Both the position numbers and the translations under genes were made by a program. The notes beneath the pieces are model-generated. The model was not told where the DNA came from and did not search any database. It saw only the letters and a list, made by a program, of their open reading frames with translations. Shown here piece by piece: positions 43,119-52,012 of a stretch of 64,000 bases of DNA. The stretch is from F-183 sp964627455. GTDB lineage: Bacteria; Acidobacteriota; Terriglobia; Bryobacterales; Bryobacteraceae. The stretch lies in the NCBI GenBank assembly GCA_964627455.1, contig CAZVKC010000035.1:20200-84199 (forward strand), read 5' to 3'. Position 1 is the first letter of the stretch, and each line of letters begins with the position of its first letter.

Positions 43119-44500
43119 CGGGTGAGTTTCAGGAACGGTTCGAGATCGCCCACCGCCGCTGCCTCATACAAAATTGCGCGCCACACATTGAGATTTGCGA
43201 GGCCGGCGTCGATCTCCGTCTGCGCCAGCACCCGCTCGGCGTCCGCGACTTCCACAATCGTCGCGAGCCCCGCTTCGTATCGCGCCAGCACCTGCTGCTT
43301 CGCCTCGCGGGCCGCCTTCAATTGAATCGGGATGTTGTTGAGCGTCCGCTGCGCCGCCAGCAGCATCGCGCGCGAACGCTCCAACTGGCCGTTCAACTCG
43401 CGAATCACCTGCTCGTACTTCGCCTGCTCCGCTTTCTCGCGATGCGTCTCCGCTTCCTTCTTCGCGCGGATCGCCGGCAGGTCGAACAACGGGAACATCA
43501 CCGTGAATCCCACCGCCCAGTTCTGAATATTAGGACCCAGTCCCGACACGGCGTTCCCCGCATTGCCGGGCCCGCGCAACGGATCATAGGCGCCGACGCC
43601 GCGCGCATATGACGTCCCCTGCACGCTGAACTTCGGATAGTACGTTTTATCGAGCGCCTTCTCGCGAGCCTTCACTTCGTCAATCGCAGCCGACTGCTCC
43701 TTCGCCCGCGGATGCTGATCGAGCGGAACCTTCTCGTAAACAACCTTCGGCGCCTTGGCGAGAATCTCGCCGGGAACGGCTCCAATCGTCTCGCCCACCA
43801 GTTGCGCAAGCGCCGCCTTGGCGAGATCCCGCGCCTGATCCGCCTGGATCACCATATTCATCGCCATCGCCGCTTCGGCCTGCGCCCGCGTCAAATCGCC
43901 TCCGGGACGAAGTTCCGCCTGCACCACGGCCTGCACCGCGCGCTCGACATTGACCGCACGCACGTAACTCGCTCCTGCGGCCTTCGCCGTCTCCTCGGCA
44001 GCCAGCAGTGTCAGGTACGTATCCGCGGTGAGTTGCGCGACCTCGAACTCGTTGCGCGCAATCCCCAATTCCGCGTGCTTCTTCCCCGCATCGGCAACCT
44101 CGACCTGCGCGCGCCGGAGTCCGAAATCAAAAGGCTCCCACGTCACCAGCACGCCGACCGTAGATCCCCACACGCTCGACATGGTGTTCGTAAACAGCGC
44201 AGGACCCGAAATCGGCGCCACGATCTGCGACGGCAGCAACAGTCCAAACGTGTTGTTGCGAGTGGCGCGATTCAATCCGGCAATCGCGTCGACTTTCGGC
44301 AAAAAGCTGGTCCTCGCCAGTTGGATTTGCGCGGCAGCCGCTCGAGCCTGTTCCTGGGAAACGCGAATAGACGGATATGTTTTGGACGCGACGGCGACGG
44401 CTTCCGAGATCGTCATCGGCTTGGCCACCGCGCGCGTCGTCGATACGAGTTCCTGCGCGCACAGCGGCGCAAACAGGAGTGTCAGAATTGCGGGATGCAA
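43115..44500 (-). CDS. TolC-family outer-membrane efflux channel
   Basis: 461 aa with signal peptide (ILTLLFAPLCAQ). Two repeats of long helices with the family's early TISEAVAVASKTYPSIRVSQ and many Ala/Gln/Glu heptads, plus strand-like segments (VGVLVTWEPFDFGLRR, WAVGFTVMFPLFD). It forms a trimeric channel-tunnel for the RND pump encoded next. First gene of a four-gene minus-strand operon. Confidence 0.93.
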   Translation of the reverse strand: MHPAILTLLFAPLCAQELVSTTRAVAKPMTISEAVAVASKTYPSIRVSQEQARAAAAQIQLARTSFLPKVDAIAGLNRATRNNTFGLLLPSQIVAPISGPALFTNTMSSVWGSTVGVLVTWEPFDFGLRRAQVEVADAGKKHAELGIARNEFEVAQLTADTYLTLLAAEETAKAAGASYVRAVNVERAVQAVVQAELRPGGDLTRAQAEAAMAMNMVIQADQARDLAKAALAQLVGETIGAVPGEILAKAPKVVYEKVPLDQHPRAKEQSAAIDEVKAREKALDKTYYPKFSVQGTSYARGVGAYDPLRGPGNAGNAVSGLGPNIQNWAVGFTVMFPLFDLPAIRAKKEAETHREKAEQAKYEQVIRELNGQLERSRAMLLAAQRTLNNIPIQLKAAREAKQQVLARYEAGLATIVEVADAERVLAQTEIDAGLANLNVWRAILYEAAAVGDLEPFLKLTR

Positions 44501-44516
44501 ACCAACAGTCTATCTA

Positions 44517-45305
44517 CTATTCGCGGCAGATGCCGCGTTTGCTCGCCCGCACGAATCGCACGACGTGCAGCGTGTGCTCGGTCGGAACCTCGGTTTCGAT
44601 CCGCGTCAACGCGTCCTCGAGCTTCAGCCCCGCTTTAAACAACAACCGGTACGCCTGTTTCAAAGCCTGCACCTGCGGATACGTGAACCCGGCACGTTTC
44701 AGCCCGACGACATTCAGCCCCTTGGGCGCGATGTTGAAGTCCGAATACAGAAAGTATGGCGGAACATCCGAATTCACGCGCGTATTGCCGCCGATCATCG
44801 CCAGCCGGCCGATCTTCGAAAACTGGTGGATCACCACACCGCCGCTGATGAACGCCTGGTCTTCGATCTCCACATGTCCGGCCACCAGCGCGCAACTCGC
44901 GATCACGGTGTTCGAACCGACCGTCGAGTTATGCGCGATGTGCCCCGACGTCATGATGTAGTTGTTGTCGCCGACGATCGTCGACGTCTCCGGCTGCGTG
45001 CCGCGCGAAATCGTGTAGTGCTCGCGGATCTTGTTGCCGGATCCGATCTTCAGATAGCTGCGGTCGCCCTTGAAGTTCTTGTCCAGCGGATCCGTCCCCA
45101 GCACCGTCCCGGCGGAAATCTCGTTCCGCTCGCCAAGCGTCGTCCAGCGCTTGACGTACACATACGGCTCCAACTTACAGAACCCGCCGATCACGACATC
45201 CTGTTCGATGATGCAGAAATCAGCGATATGGACCTGAGGTCCGATCACGGCATCGGGGTGCACGCGAGCGGTTGGCGCGATCACCGCCGAAGGGTCGATG
45301 GGCAT
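44517..45305 (-). CDS. lpxA: acyl-ACP--UDP-N-acetylglucosamine O-acyltransferase
   Basis: 262 aa left-handed beta-helix of hexapeptide repeats (VIAPTARVHPDAVIGPQV), the catalytic-His motif SGHIAHNSTVG, and a C-terminal helical domain (GLKRAGFTYPQVQALKQAYR). It starts lipid A synthesis by acylating UDP-GlcNAc in the cytoplasm. The start is only 22 bp from the divergent lpxD start, so the two promoters must overlap. Confidence 0.96.
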   Translation of the reverse strand: MPIDPSAVIAPTARVHPDAVIGPQVHIADFCIIEQDVVIGGFCKLEPYVYVKRWTTLGERNEISAGTVLGTDPLDKNFKGDRSYLKIGSGNKIREHYTISRGTQPETSTIVGDNNYIMTSGHIAHNSTVGSNTVIASCALVAGHVEIEDQAFISGGVVIHQFSKIGRLAMIGGNTRVNSDVPPYFLYSDFNIAPKGLNVVGLKRAGFTYPQVQALKQAYRLLFKAGLKLEDALTRIETEVPTEHTLHVVRFVRASKRGICRE

Positions 45306-45327
45306 AAAACAGTATGATAACGGCTAG

Positions 45328-46245
45328 ATGCTCATTCGCGATCTGGCAGCAGCGCTCGAGGCCCGTTACAGCGGCGATGGAGAGTACGAAGTAACGGCCG
45401 TGGCGCCGCTCGAAGAGGCTGGTCCGCGGGATCTCTCGTTCGTATCCAACCCGAAGTTCGCGCAAACGGCAATCCAGGGCAAAGCCGGCTGCCTGGTGCT
45501 GCCGCCGGGCTACGAGATCCCCGGCCGCAACCTCATTTTCCACCCGGATCCTCGCGCCGCAGTCGCCCGCCTCATCCCGCTCCTGCATGACCTGCAAAAA
45601 CCCGCGGCAGGCATTCATCCGTCAGCCGTGATCCACCCGGAAGCGCGGGTCCACGAAACAGCCTCCATCGGTCCCTTCTGCTCCATCGGACCTCGCTGCG
45701 TCATCGGCGCACATGCGATCCTCTACCCGCGCGTGTCCCTCTACCGCGACGTCACGGTCGGCGAACGCACCATCCTCCATTCCGGCGTCGTACTCGGCGC
45801 AGACGGGTTCGGCTTCGTCTGGCGCGACGATCATTACGAGAACTTCCCGCAGGTCGGCAAGGTGATCATCGGCAACGATGTCGAAATCGGCGCGAACTCC
45901 TGTGTCGACCGCGCTGCCCTGGGCGTCACGTCGATCGGCGACGGGACGAAGCTCGACAACATGGTCCACATAGGCCACAACTGCAAACTCGGCAAACACG
46001 TCGCGATCGCGGCGCAGACCGGACTCGCGGGCGGCGTCATCGTTGAAGACCGCGCGATCATCGGCGGCCAGGTCGGCTTCGGCGACAAGGCGCGCGTCGA
46101 AGCCGGAGCCATCATCGGATCCGGCGCCGGGATCCTCACGTCGAAAGTCGTGCGCGCTGGAGAACCGGTGTGGGGCACGCCCGCACGTCCTCTCCGCCAG
46201 TACCTGAAGCAGCTTGCTGCGCTCTCGCGCCTCGCCAGGAAATGA
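45328..46245 (+). CDS. lpxD: UDP-3-O-acylglucosamine N-acyltransferase
   Basis: 305 aa. An N-terminal uridine-binding domain (LEEAGPRDLSFVSNPKFA) is followed by hexapeptide repeats and the catalytic-His motif NMVHIGHNCKLG. It adds the second acyl chain in lipid A synthesis. Shorter than the E. coli enzyme mainly at the C-terminus. A bidirectional hairpin terminator follows 3 bp after the stop. Confidence 0.96.
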   Translation: MLIRDLAAALEARYSGDGEYEVTAVAPLEEAGPRDLSFVSNPKFAQTAIQGKAGCLVLPPGYEIPGRNLIFHPDPRAAVARLIPLLHDLQKPAAGIHPSAVIHPEARVHETASIGPFCSIGPRCVIGAHAILYPRVSLYRDVTVGERTILHSGVVLGADGFGFVWRDDHYENFPQVGKVIIGNDVEIGANSCVDRAALGVTSIGDGTKLDNMVHIGHNCKLGKHVAIAAQTGLAGGVIVEDRAIIGGQVGFGDKARVEAGAIIGSGAGILTSKVVRAGEPVWGTPARPLRQYLKQLAALSRLARK

Positions 46246-46248
46246 GAA

Positions 46249-46270
46249 AGCCACCCCGGTGAGGGTGGCT
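46249..46270. terminator. bidirectional terminator between lpxD and the cold-shock gene
   Basis: AGCCACCC/GGGTGGCT 8-bp perfect stem with 6-nt loop. T-rich sequence follows on the plus side (CTCTGTTGTCTCT), and on the minus side the stem is followed by TTCTCATTT. It can end both lpxD and the convergent csp transcript. Confidence 0.76.
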
Positions 46271-46307
46271 CTCTGTTGTCTCTATATGTATGATCGGCTG
46301 ATCGGTA

Positions 46308-46511
46308 TTAGGGCCGGCCGACGTTCTCCGCTTGCAGACCCTTCGGGCCTTGCTTCACTTCGAACTCCACCTCTGCGCCTTCTTCGAGCGTCCGGTAACC
46401 GTTCATCTGGATCGCCGAGAAGTGCACGAATACGTCCTCACCAGTCGAACGCTGGATGAAGCCGAATCCCTTGGCGGCATTAAACCACTTCACTACACCT
46501 TTTTCTTTCAC
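46308..46511 (-). CDS. cold-shock protein (CspA family)
   Basis: 67 aa from the GTG at 46511, with TTAGGAG upstream; the longer frame from 46538 runs through the ribosome-binding site. RNP1 is KGFGFI, RNP2 is VFVHF, and the N-terminal GVVKWFNAAKG is canonical. It binds single-stranded nucleic acid and acts as an RNA chaperone. Up to ~220 bp of upstream non-coding sequence could form a long leader, as in thermally regulated csp mRNAs. Confidence 0.93.
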   Translation of the reverse strand: MKEKGVVKWFNAAKGFGFIQRSTGEDVFVHFSAIQMNGYRTLEEGAEVEFEVKQGPKGLQAENVGRP

Positions 46512-46690
46512 TACTGTAATTCTCCTAAGGCTTGGCACACGAAGGGCGGTGGGTTCCGGTCAGGTACATGGTCCTTATGTGGAAACGATCCCCGCGCACA
46601 TCGGGCAAGACTTCCCCAATTGTTGCATGATGCGCAGGGATCGCGCAATTCAACCGGCAAAGGCCGGGGCGGCCCCATGACGCACAAGAA

Positions 46691-46723
46691 ACAGCCGCCG
46701 CACCAGTCCGTTTTGCCGGCTGT
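46691..46723 (-). terminator. possible terminator after the Bax-inhibitor-1 gene
   Basis: ACAGCCG/CGGCTGT 7-bp inverted repeat with a 19-nt loop, beginning 8 bp after the minus-strand stop at 46731 and followed on that strand by TTCTTG. Weak. Confidence 0.35.
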
Positions 46724-46730
46724 CAAGGAA

Positions 46731-47444
46731 TTAGCCGCGGCGTCCGCCGCCCATCAACCGCAGCAGGATGTTGAGGGTCGCGACGAACACGTTGAAGAGC
46801 CCCGCAAACAGCGCCAACGCCCCTGGAATCGGGCTGTCCGCATCGGGACTGCGCAGTACGCCGCTCGTCGAATAGACGAGTCCCAGCACGCCCATGATGC
46901 CGATGCCCGCGCTGATCAGGATCCCCAGCCAGCCGATGTTCATGAACATGTTCAGCACCACCGCGGCCGACACGGCGACGAAAAGTCCAATCATGATTCC
47001 CCTGGGAGCCGAGAATTCACGCTTCGACACGAACACGAACCCGGTGATCGCCACGAAAACCGCCCCGGTGATCATCAGCGCCGCCAGAATCATCTCCGGA
47101 GCCACGATCGACGCGAACGCGAGCAGCGGCGACAGCACGATGCCGGCCAGGAACCCGTCGGCGACCAGCGCCGTAACGCCCAACACAGGATTGTGGCGGC
47201 ACGCCATGGCCACCCACGGCACGACGTTCAACAGCACGAGCGCGGCGATCATGCCGAGTTTGCTCGTGAAGAACCGCAGCACCGTTTCGGAGGTCGAACC
47301 AATATAGCCTCCAGCCATCGCGCAAAAGACCGAGACGCCGAGCAGAAAATAGGTCTGTTTGATGACCGAAGCCTGGGTTTGCGTGAGCGGAGTCGTTCCG
47401 GACAGCTTTTCCCAGGCGGAAGGTTGAGTCGAATATTCGTTCAA
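46731..47444 (-). CDS. Bax inhibitor-1 / YccA-family membrane protein
   Basis: 237 aa with about seven membrane segments and a short hydrophilic N-terminus. Segment order and motifs (FLLGVSVFCAMAGGYIG, ASIVAPEMILAALMITGAVF, FVATLNILLRL) match the BI-1/YccA family. In E. coli YccA modulates the FtsH protease; other members leak calcium or protons. The specific role here is unknown. Transcribed alone. Confidence 0.93.
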   Translation of the reverse strand: MNEYSTQPSAWEKLSGTTPLTQTQASVIKQTYFLLGVSVFCAMAGGYIGSTSETVLRFFTSKLGMIAALVLLNVVPWVAMACRHNPVLGVTALVADGFLAGIVLSPLLAFASIVAPEMILAALMITGAVFVAITGFVFVSKREFSAPRGIMIGLFVAVSAAVVLNMFMNIGWLGILISAGIGIMGVLGLVYSTSGVLRSPDADSPIPGALALFAGLFNVFVATLNILLRLMGGGRRG

Positions 47445-47529
47445 GGCTTGAAATCCTTTCTTGATCTGCTTCCTATGCTAGCCGAACGCGGCGGGCCGCA
47501 ACACTCAGGGGCTGCGCCGTGTTGCGATA

Positions 47530-48891
47530 ATGAAATCCACTGTGGGCTCTCTTCGTTCCAATCCGCGCGGCGGGACGGGCGGCGCCGCGGCTCCCACCAG
47601 CCACGGCCACACCGCTGACCGCTACTTCCAGCTCAAAAGCGAGATCCATCGCAAGCTGATCGGGGTCCTCAACATGGACCGCGTCAACTCGATTCCCAAA
47701 GACCGGGTCCGCGCGGAAATCGGCCGCGTCGTCGAACGCCTGCTCGACGACGAGCGCGTGCCGATGACCACCGGCGAGCAGAACAAGATCATCGAAGAGG
47801 TCCTCGACGAGACGCTCGGCCTGGGCCCGCTCGAACCGCTTCTCAAAGAGCCTTCAATCTCGGACATCCTGGTCAACAAGTACGACAAGGTCTACGTCGA
47901 ACGCTACGGACGCCTCACGCTCACGCCCGTGCGATTCAAAGACAATGGGCACCTGCTGCACATCATTGAAAAGATCGTGTCGCAGGTCGGCCGTCGTGTC
48001 GACGAAGCGCAACCCCTCGTCGACGCGCGCCTCCCCGACGGATCCCGCGTCAACGCCATCATCCCGCCGCTCGCGCTCGATGGACCCGCGCTCTCCATCC
48101 GCCGCTTCGGACGCCACGTCATCACGTCCGAAGAGATGGTCCAGAACAAGACGATCATGCCCGGCATGCTGCAGTTCCTCGCGGCCTGCGTGGCGGCGAA
48201 GACCACCATCCTCATCTCGGGCGGCACCGGCTCCGGCAAGACGACCACGCTGAACGCGCTTTCGCGCTTCATTCCCGAAGACGAGCGCATCATCACCATC
48301 GAAGACACTGCCGAACTGCAGTTGCAGCAGCGGCACGTCGTCAAATTCGAAACCCGCCCGCCGAACCTCAACAAGGAAGGCGGCATCAACCAGCGGCAAC
48401 TCGTCCGCACAGCTTTGCGTATGCGTCCGGACCGCATCATCGTCGGCGAGTGCCGCGGCGGCGAAGCCCTCGACATGTTGCAGGCGATGAACACCGGCGT
48501 CGAGGGTTCGATGACCACCATCCACGCCAACTCGCCGCGCGACGCCTTTTCGCGTCTCGAAGCGATGGTGCTGATGTCGGATGTCGAGATGCCGTCGAAG
48601 GTAATCCTGCAGCAGGTGTCGAGCGCCATCAAGATGGTGGTGCAGGTGTCGCGCCTGCAGGACGGCTCACGCAAAATCATCGCGATCTCCGAGGTCCTCG
48701 GCGTGCAGAACGACCGCGTCGAGGTCCACGACATTTTCTTCTTCGAGCGCATGGGAGTGACGCCCGAAGGCAAAGTACAGGGCCGCTTCCGCTGGTCCGG
48801 CACGACGCCTAAAATCCTGCAGCGCATCAAAATCGCCGGCATCCCTCTGGACGAAAACGTCTTCAACGAAGTGATGGAAGTGAACCTCTAG
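47530..48891 (+). CDS. CpaF-type secretion/pilus ATPase
   Basis: 453 aa. The N-terminal domain (~1-180) is followed by a Walker A motif GGTGSGKTT (K~238), the Asp box/Walker B region RMRPDRIIVGECRGGEALDM and a His box region (TTIHANSPRDAFSRLEAM). This is the CpaF/TadA family that powers Flp/Tad pili or type II secretion from the inner membrane. No cpaB, cpaE or tadB gene is adjacent, so it is either an orphan or part of a dispersed tad locus. Confidence 0.92.
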   Translation: MKSTVGSLRSNPRGGTGGAAAPTSHGHTADRYFQLKSEIHRKLIGVLNMDRVNSIPKDRVRAEIGRVVERLLDDERVPMTTGEQNKIIEEVLDETLGLGPLEPLLKEPSISDILVNKYDKVYVERYGRLTLTPVRFKDNGHLLHIIEKIVSQVGRRVDEAQPLVDARLPDGSRVNAIIPPLALDGPALSIRRFGRHVITSEEMVQNKTIMPGMLQFLAACVAAKTTILISGGTGSGKTTTLNALSRFIPEDERIITIEDTAELQLQQRHVVKFETRPPNLNKEGGINQRQLVRTALRMRPDRIIVGECRGGEALDMLQAMNTGVEGSMTTIHANSPRDAFSRLEAMVLMSDVEMPSKVILQQVSSAIKMVVQVSRLQDGSRKIIAISEVLGVQNDRVEVHDIFFFERMGVTPEGKVQGRFRWSGTTPKILQRIKIAGIPLDENVFNEVMEVNL

Positions 48892-49047
48892 CGCCTGCGC
48901 TATCCTGGCATTTGGTTCGCACATCTCAAATTGTCCTTGTCTAACCGTCGCGCCTCTTCATTGACGCGCACGGCCGATGCACGCTAGCGCTCGCATCCAG
49001 CAGCGGGCGTACTCTGTCCATTCGGTTTCCGGCAAGGATTTCCACCA

Positions 49048-50067
49048 GTGAACTTAGAACAAATGGGTTGGTCCGCGTGGTTCGCGGACCGGTTCGATTC
49101 TTCCTTCGAACCAGCACGCGTGGCAAGCGCCTCGCGTGAACATTTTCTCGTCTGGACCGCGAGTTCAGGCGAACGGCACGCCACCATCAGCGGACGTTTC
49201 CGCTACCAGAATCCGGACCTCCGCCCGGTCACCGGCGACTGGGTCCAACTTCGCGACGGTAGCGTCATCGAAGACGTACTTCCGCGCCGCACGCGCATCT
49301 CCCGCAAAGATCCGGGACGCGGCGTCGATGAGCAGGTCCTCGCTGCCAACGTCGATCGCTTGTTCATCGTCTCCGGACTCGATCACGACTTCAATCCGCG
49401 GCGTCTCGAACGGTACCTGCTCCTCGCGGCCGAGAGCGGCGCCGAACCGGTGATCCTGCTCAACAAGGCGGACCTCCACGACGACGTGTCGCCCTTCGTC
49501 GAGCGCACGCAAGCAGTCGCCGGTTGCGAGATTCTCGCGGTCAGCGCACGCGAAGGCTGGGGACTCGCGGCGATCCCTTCCCTGCTCCGTTCCGGCGAAA
49601 CCGGCGCACTCATCGGATCCTCCGGGGCGGGCAAGTCGACGATCGTGAACGCACTCCTCGGCGAAGAGCGGCAGCGCACACACGCTGTCCGCGAATCCGA
49701 TCAACGCGGCCGTCACACCACCACGCACCGCGAACTCCTGCGCATGCCCGGCGACTGGCTGCTCATCGACATGCCCGGCCTGCGCGAACTGCAACTGTGG
49801 GCGGATCCCGAACGCGTCGACGATTCCTTCGCCGAGATCGCGGAACTCGCCTCGCAGTGCCGGTTTCGCGACTGCCGGCACCAGGGGGAACCCGGCTGCG
49901 CCGTCGCCGCGGCGGCACTCGACGAAGACCGGCTTCGCAGCTACGAGAAGCTGCAACGGGAACTCCAGCATCTTAACCGGGAGCGCAACATCCATGCCGC
50001 CCTGGACGAAAAGAAACGCTGGAAGTCCATCCACAAAGCAATGCGGAACTTCGACAAACGCAAGTAG
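49048..50067 (+). CDS. rsgA: ribosome biogenesis GTPase RsgA (YjeQ)
   Basis: 339 aa from a GTG start with AAGGA upstream. An OB-like N-terminal domain is followed by a circularly permuted GTPase: G4 NKAD precedes the P-loop GSSGAGKST and the G3 DMPGLREL. A C-terminal zinc knuckle CRFRDCRHQGEPGC closes it. It tests late 30S subunit maturation. A 156-bp gap before it is otherwise empty. Confidence 0.95.
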   Translation: MNLEQMGWSAWFADRFDSSFEPARVASASREHFLVWTASSGERHATISGRFRYQNPDLRPVTGDWVQLRDGSVIEDVLPRRTRISRKDPGRGVDEQVLAANVDRLFIVSGLDHDFNPRRLERYLLLAAESGAEPVILLNKADLHDDVSPFVERTQAVAGCEILAVSAREGWGLAAIPSLLRSGETGALIGSSGAGKSTIVNALLGEERQRTHAVRESDQRGRHTTTHRELLRMPGDWLLIDMPGLRELQLWADPERVDDSFAEIAELASQCRFRDCRHQGEPGCAVAAAALDEDRLRSYEKLQRELQHLNRERNIHAALDEKKRWKSIHKAMRNFDKRK

Positions 50068-50076
50068 CCGCGCGCC

Positions 50077-51369
50077 TCAGGCGGGGACCTCGATGCCGGT
50101 CCGGGTCCCCTCGCCGGGCTTCGAATCAATCCACATCCGGTAATCAGGGCCGTACAACACCTTCAACCGCTCGTTGACGTTGCTCACGCCGATCCCCAAA
50201 TCGAAGATCGTATTCAGCCGCTCATCGGGGATCCCGACGCCATCGTCTTCGATCACGATATGCAGCCGGCTGCCTTCCAGGCGAGACCGCACGTGGATCG
50301 TCCCACCGCCCACTTTGCCGCCGATCCCGTGTTTGATGCTGTTCTCGACGATCGGCTGCAGCAGCATCGACGGCACCGGCCGGTCGAGCGTATCCGGCGC
50401 AATCTCTTTCACGAACTTCAGCTTGTCGCCGAACCGCACCATCTCGATCGCCAGGTAATCATCGATGAACGACAATTCCTCGCGCAGCGGACTCAGGCTT
50501 TCGGTATTCTTCAGCAACCGCCGCAGGATGTGCGACAGCTTGTACACCACACGCCGCGCCTCTTCCGGATCTGTGCGAATCAACGACGCCACCGAGTTCA
50601 GCGTATTGAACAAGAAATGCGGATTGATCTGCCGCGTCAAAGCTTCGAGCCGCGCCTGGTTCAAAGACGACGCCTGCGCTTCCAGCTTCCGCTCCGTGCG
50701 ATTGCTGTTCCAGATCTTCAACGGCAGGATCGTCGCAAACAGCGTCGTCGCGTACACGGCAATCGATTCGAGCGTCGTCGGCTCGCTGCTCCACGACGAC
50801 AACATCGAAAACGACATGTGCGCGGGAAACAGTCCCGCGACGGCCGAGCGGAAGACTTCGCAGACTACGATGGTCGACACGCACAACAAACTGAATCCCG
50901 CCTGCCGCCAGTCGGGACGCTTCCGCACCAGCCGGTAGATCGTGTAATCGAAAAACGGCGTGATCTGCCAGATCGCGTCCTCGTGCGGCGTCACGTCGCG
51001 CAGCAGGCCGCCGAGCACGCCGACGGCCCCGAACACGGGCATCGTGAGCAACTCACCGCTGAGCATCGCGGGGATCGAAATCAGCACGCCCGTCAACAAT
51101 CCGGTCACATAGCCGCCCATCATTCCGAAGAGCAGGCTGCCTTCGAGGCCGAGGTCCACGGCCTGATACGTATTGCGCGTCAGCACACGCACGGCGACGC
51201 CGGACGCATAGATGAGCGCGCCGCCAAACGCCATTTTGATGCGTTGAGGCAGCGTCCGATCCTCGCCCAGAAGCATGCGCTGAAACCGGCCGGATCGCAG
51301 GAGGATGCTCGCCAGCCCGGCCGAGACGGCCAGCTTCACGAGCAGCAGGATCATGTGTTGTTCGAACAA
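50077..51369 (-). CDS. LytS/YehU-type sensor histidine kinase
   Basis: 430 aa. Residues ~1-215 hold membrane segments of the 5TM-5TMR_LYT type. The His_kinase domain has QINPHFLFNTLNSVASLI (phospho-acceptor His), then a HATPase region with IVENSIKHGIG and EDDGVGIP. Such kinases usually pair with LytR/LytTR regulators acting on cell-wall or carbon responses; none is adjacent. It converges with rsgA, whose stop is 9 bp away. Confidence 0.92.
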   Translation of the reverse strand: MFEQHMILLLVKLAVSAGLASILLRSGRFQRMLLGEDRTLPQRIKMAFGGALIYASGVAVRVLTRNTYQAVDLGLEGSLLFGMMGGYVTGLLTGVLISIPAMLSGELLTMPVFGAVGVLGGLLRDVTPHEDAIWQITPFFDYTIYRLVRKRPDWRQAGFSLLCVSTIVVCEVFRSAVAGLFPAHMSFSMLSSWSSEPTTLESIAVYATTLFATILPLKIWNSNRTERKLEAQASSLNQARLEALTRQINPHFLFNTLNSVASLIRTDPEEARRVVYKLSHILRRLLKNTESLSPLREELSFIDDYLAIEMVRFGDKLKFVKEIAPDTLDRPVPSMLLQPIVENSIKHGIGGKVGGGTIHVRSRLEGSRLHIVIEDDGVGIPDERLNTIFDLGIGVSNVNERLKVLYGPDYRMWIDSKPGEGTRTGIEVPA

Positions 51370-51406
51370 GACTCTATACTAAATACTAGAACCCTCCAAT
51401 TTCTTC

Positions 51407-52000
51407 ATGGTGAGTCCCATAGAGTTAGTGCATGCGGCGGAAGCGGATTTTCCGACCGAATACGGGCATTTCCGGATCCACGGTTTTTTGGCCGGCGATG
51501 AGGAACTGGTCGCGATCGTGATGGGCGACATCGTCACGGACAAGCGGCCGCTCCTGTTGCGGATCCATTCGCAATGCCTCACCGGCGATGTCTTCCACAG
51601 CCTCCGCTGCGATTGCCGCGAGCAACTCGAACTCGCGGTCGAAGGCATCGCGCGCGAAGGCCGCGGCATGCTGATTTACGAACCCAAAGAAGGCCGCGGC
51701 ATCGGCCTCGTCAACAAACTGCGCGCCTACGAACTGCAGGACCAGGGTCATGACACCGTCGAGGCGAACGTCGCTCTCGGCTTCGACCCGGATCTTCGCG
51801 ATTACGAGTGGCCCGGTCGCATCCTGCAACACTTCGGCGTCACGCAGGTCCGGCTGATGTCCAATAACCCGAAGAAAATCGAAGCACTCGAAAGCACCGG
51901 CATTGAAGTCGTCGAGCGCGTGCCCATCGTCGCCCAACCGCGCGAGACGCGCGAAGAGTATCTGCGCACCAAGAAGGAGAAGATGGGCCACCTCATCTAG
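51407..52000 (+). CDS. ribA: GTP cyclohydrolase II
   Basis: 197 aa single-domain RibA, the first step of riboflavin synthesis. The zinc cysteines are visible in CLTGDVFHSLRCDCREQ, with RIHSQ before them, YEPKEGRGIGL and KKIEALESTGI later. There is no fused RibB domain. It is 37 bp from the divergent kinase start and 12 bp from the next gene. Confidence 0.94.
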   Translation: MVSPIELVHAAEADFPTEYGHFRIHGFLAGDEELVAIVMGDIVTDKRPLLLRIHSQCLTGDVFHSLRCDCREQLELAVEGIAREGRGMLIYEPKEGRGIGLVNKLRAYELQDQGHDTVEANVALGFDPDLRDYEWPGRILQHFGVTQVRLMSNNPKKIEALESTGIEVVERVPIVAQPRETREEYLRTKKEKMGHLI

Positions 52001-52012
52001 CCGCGCGGCCTT

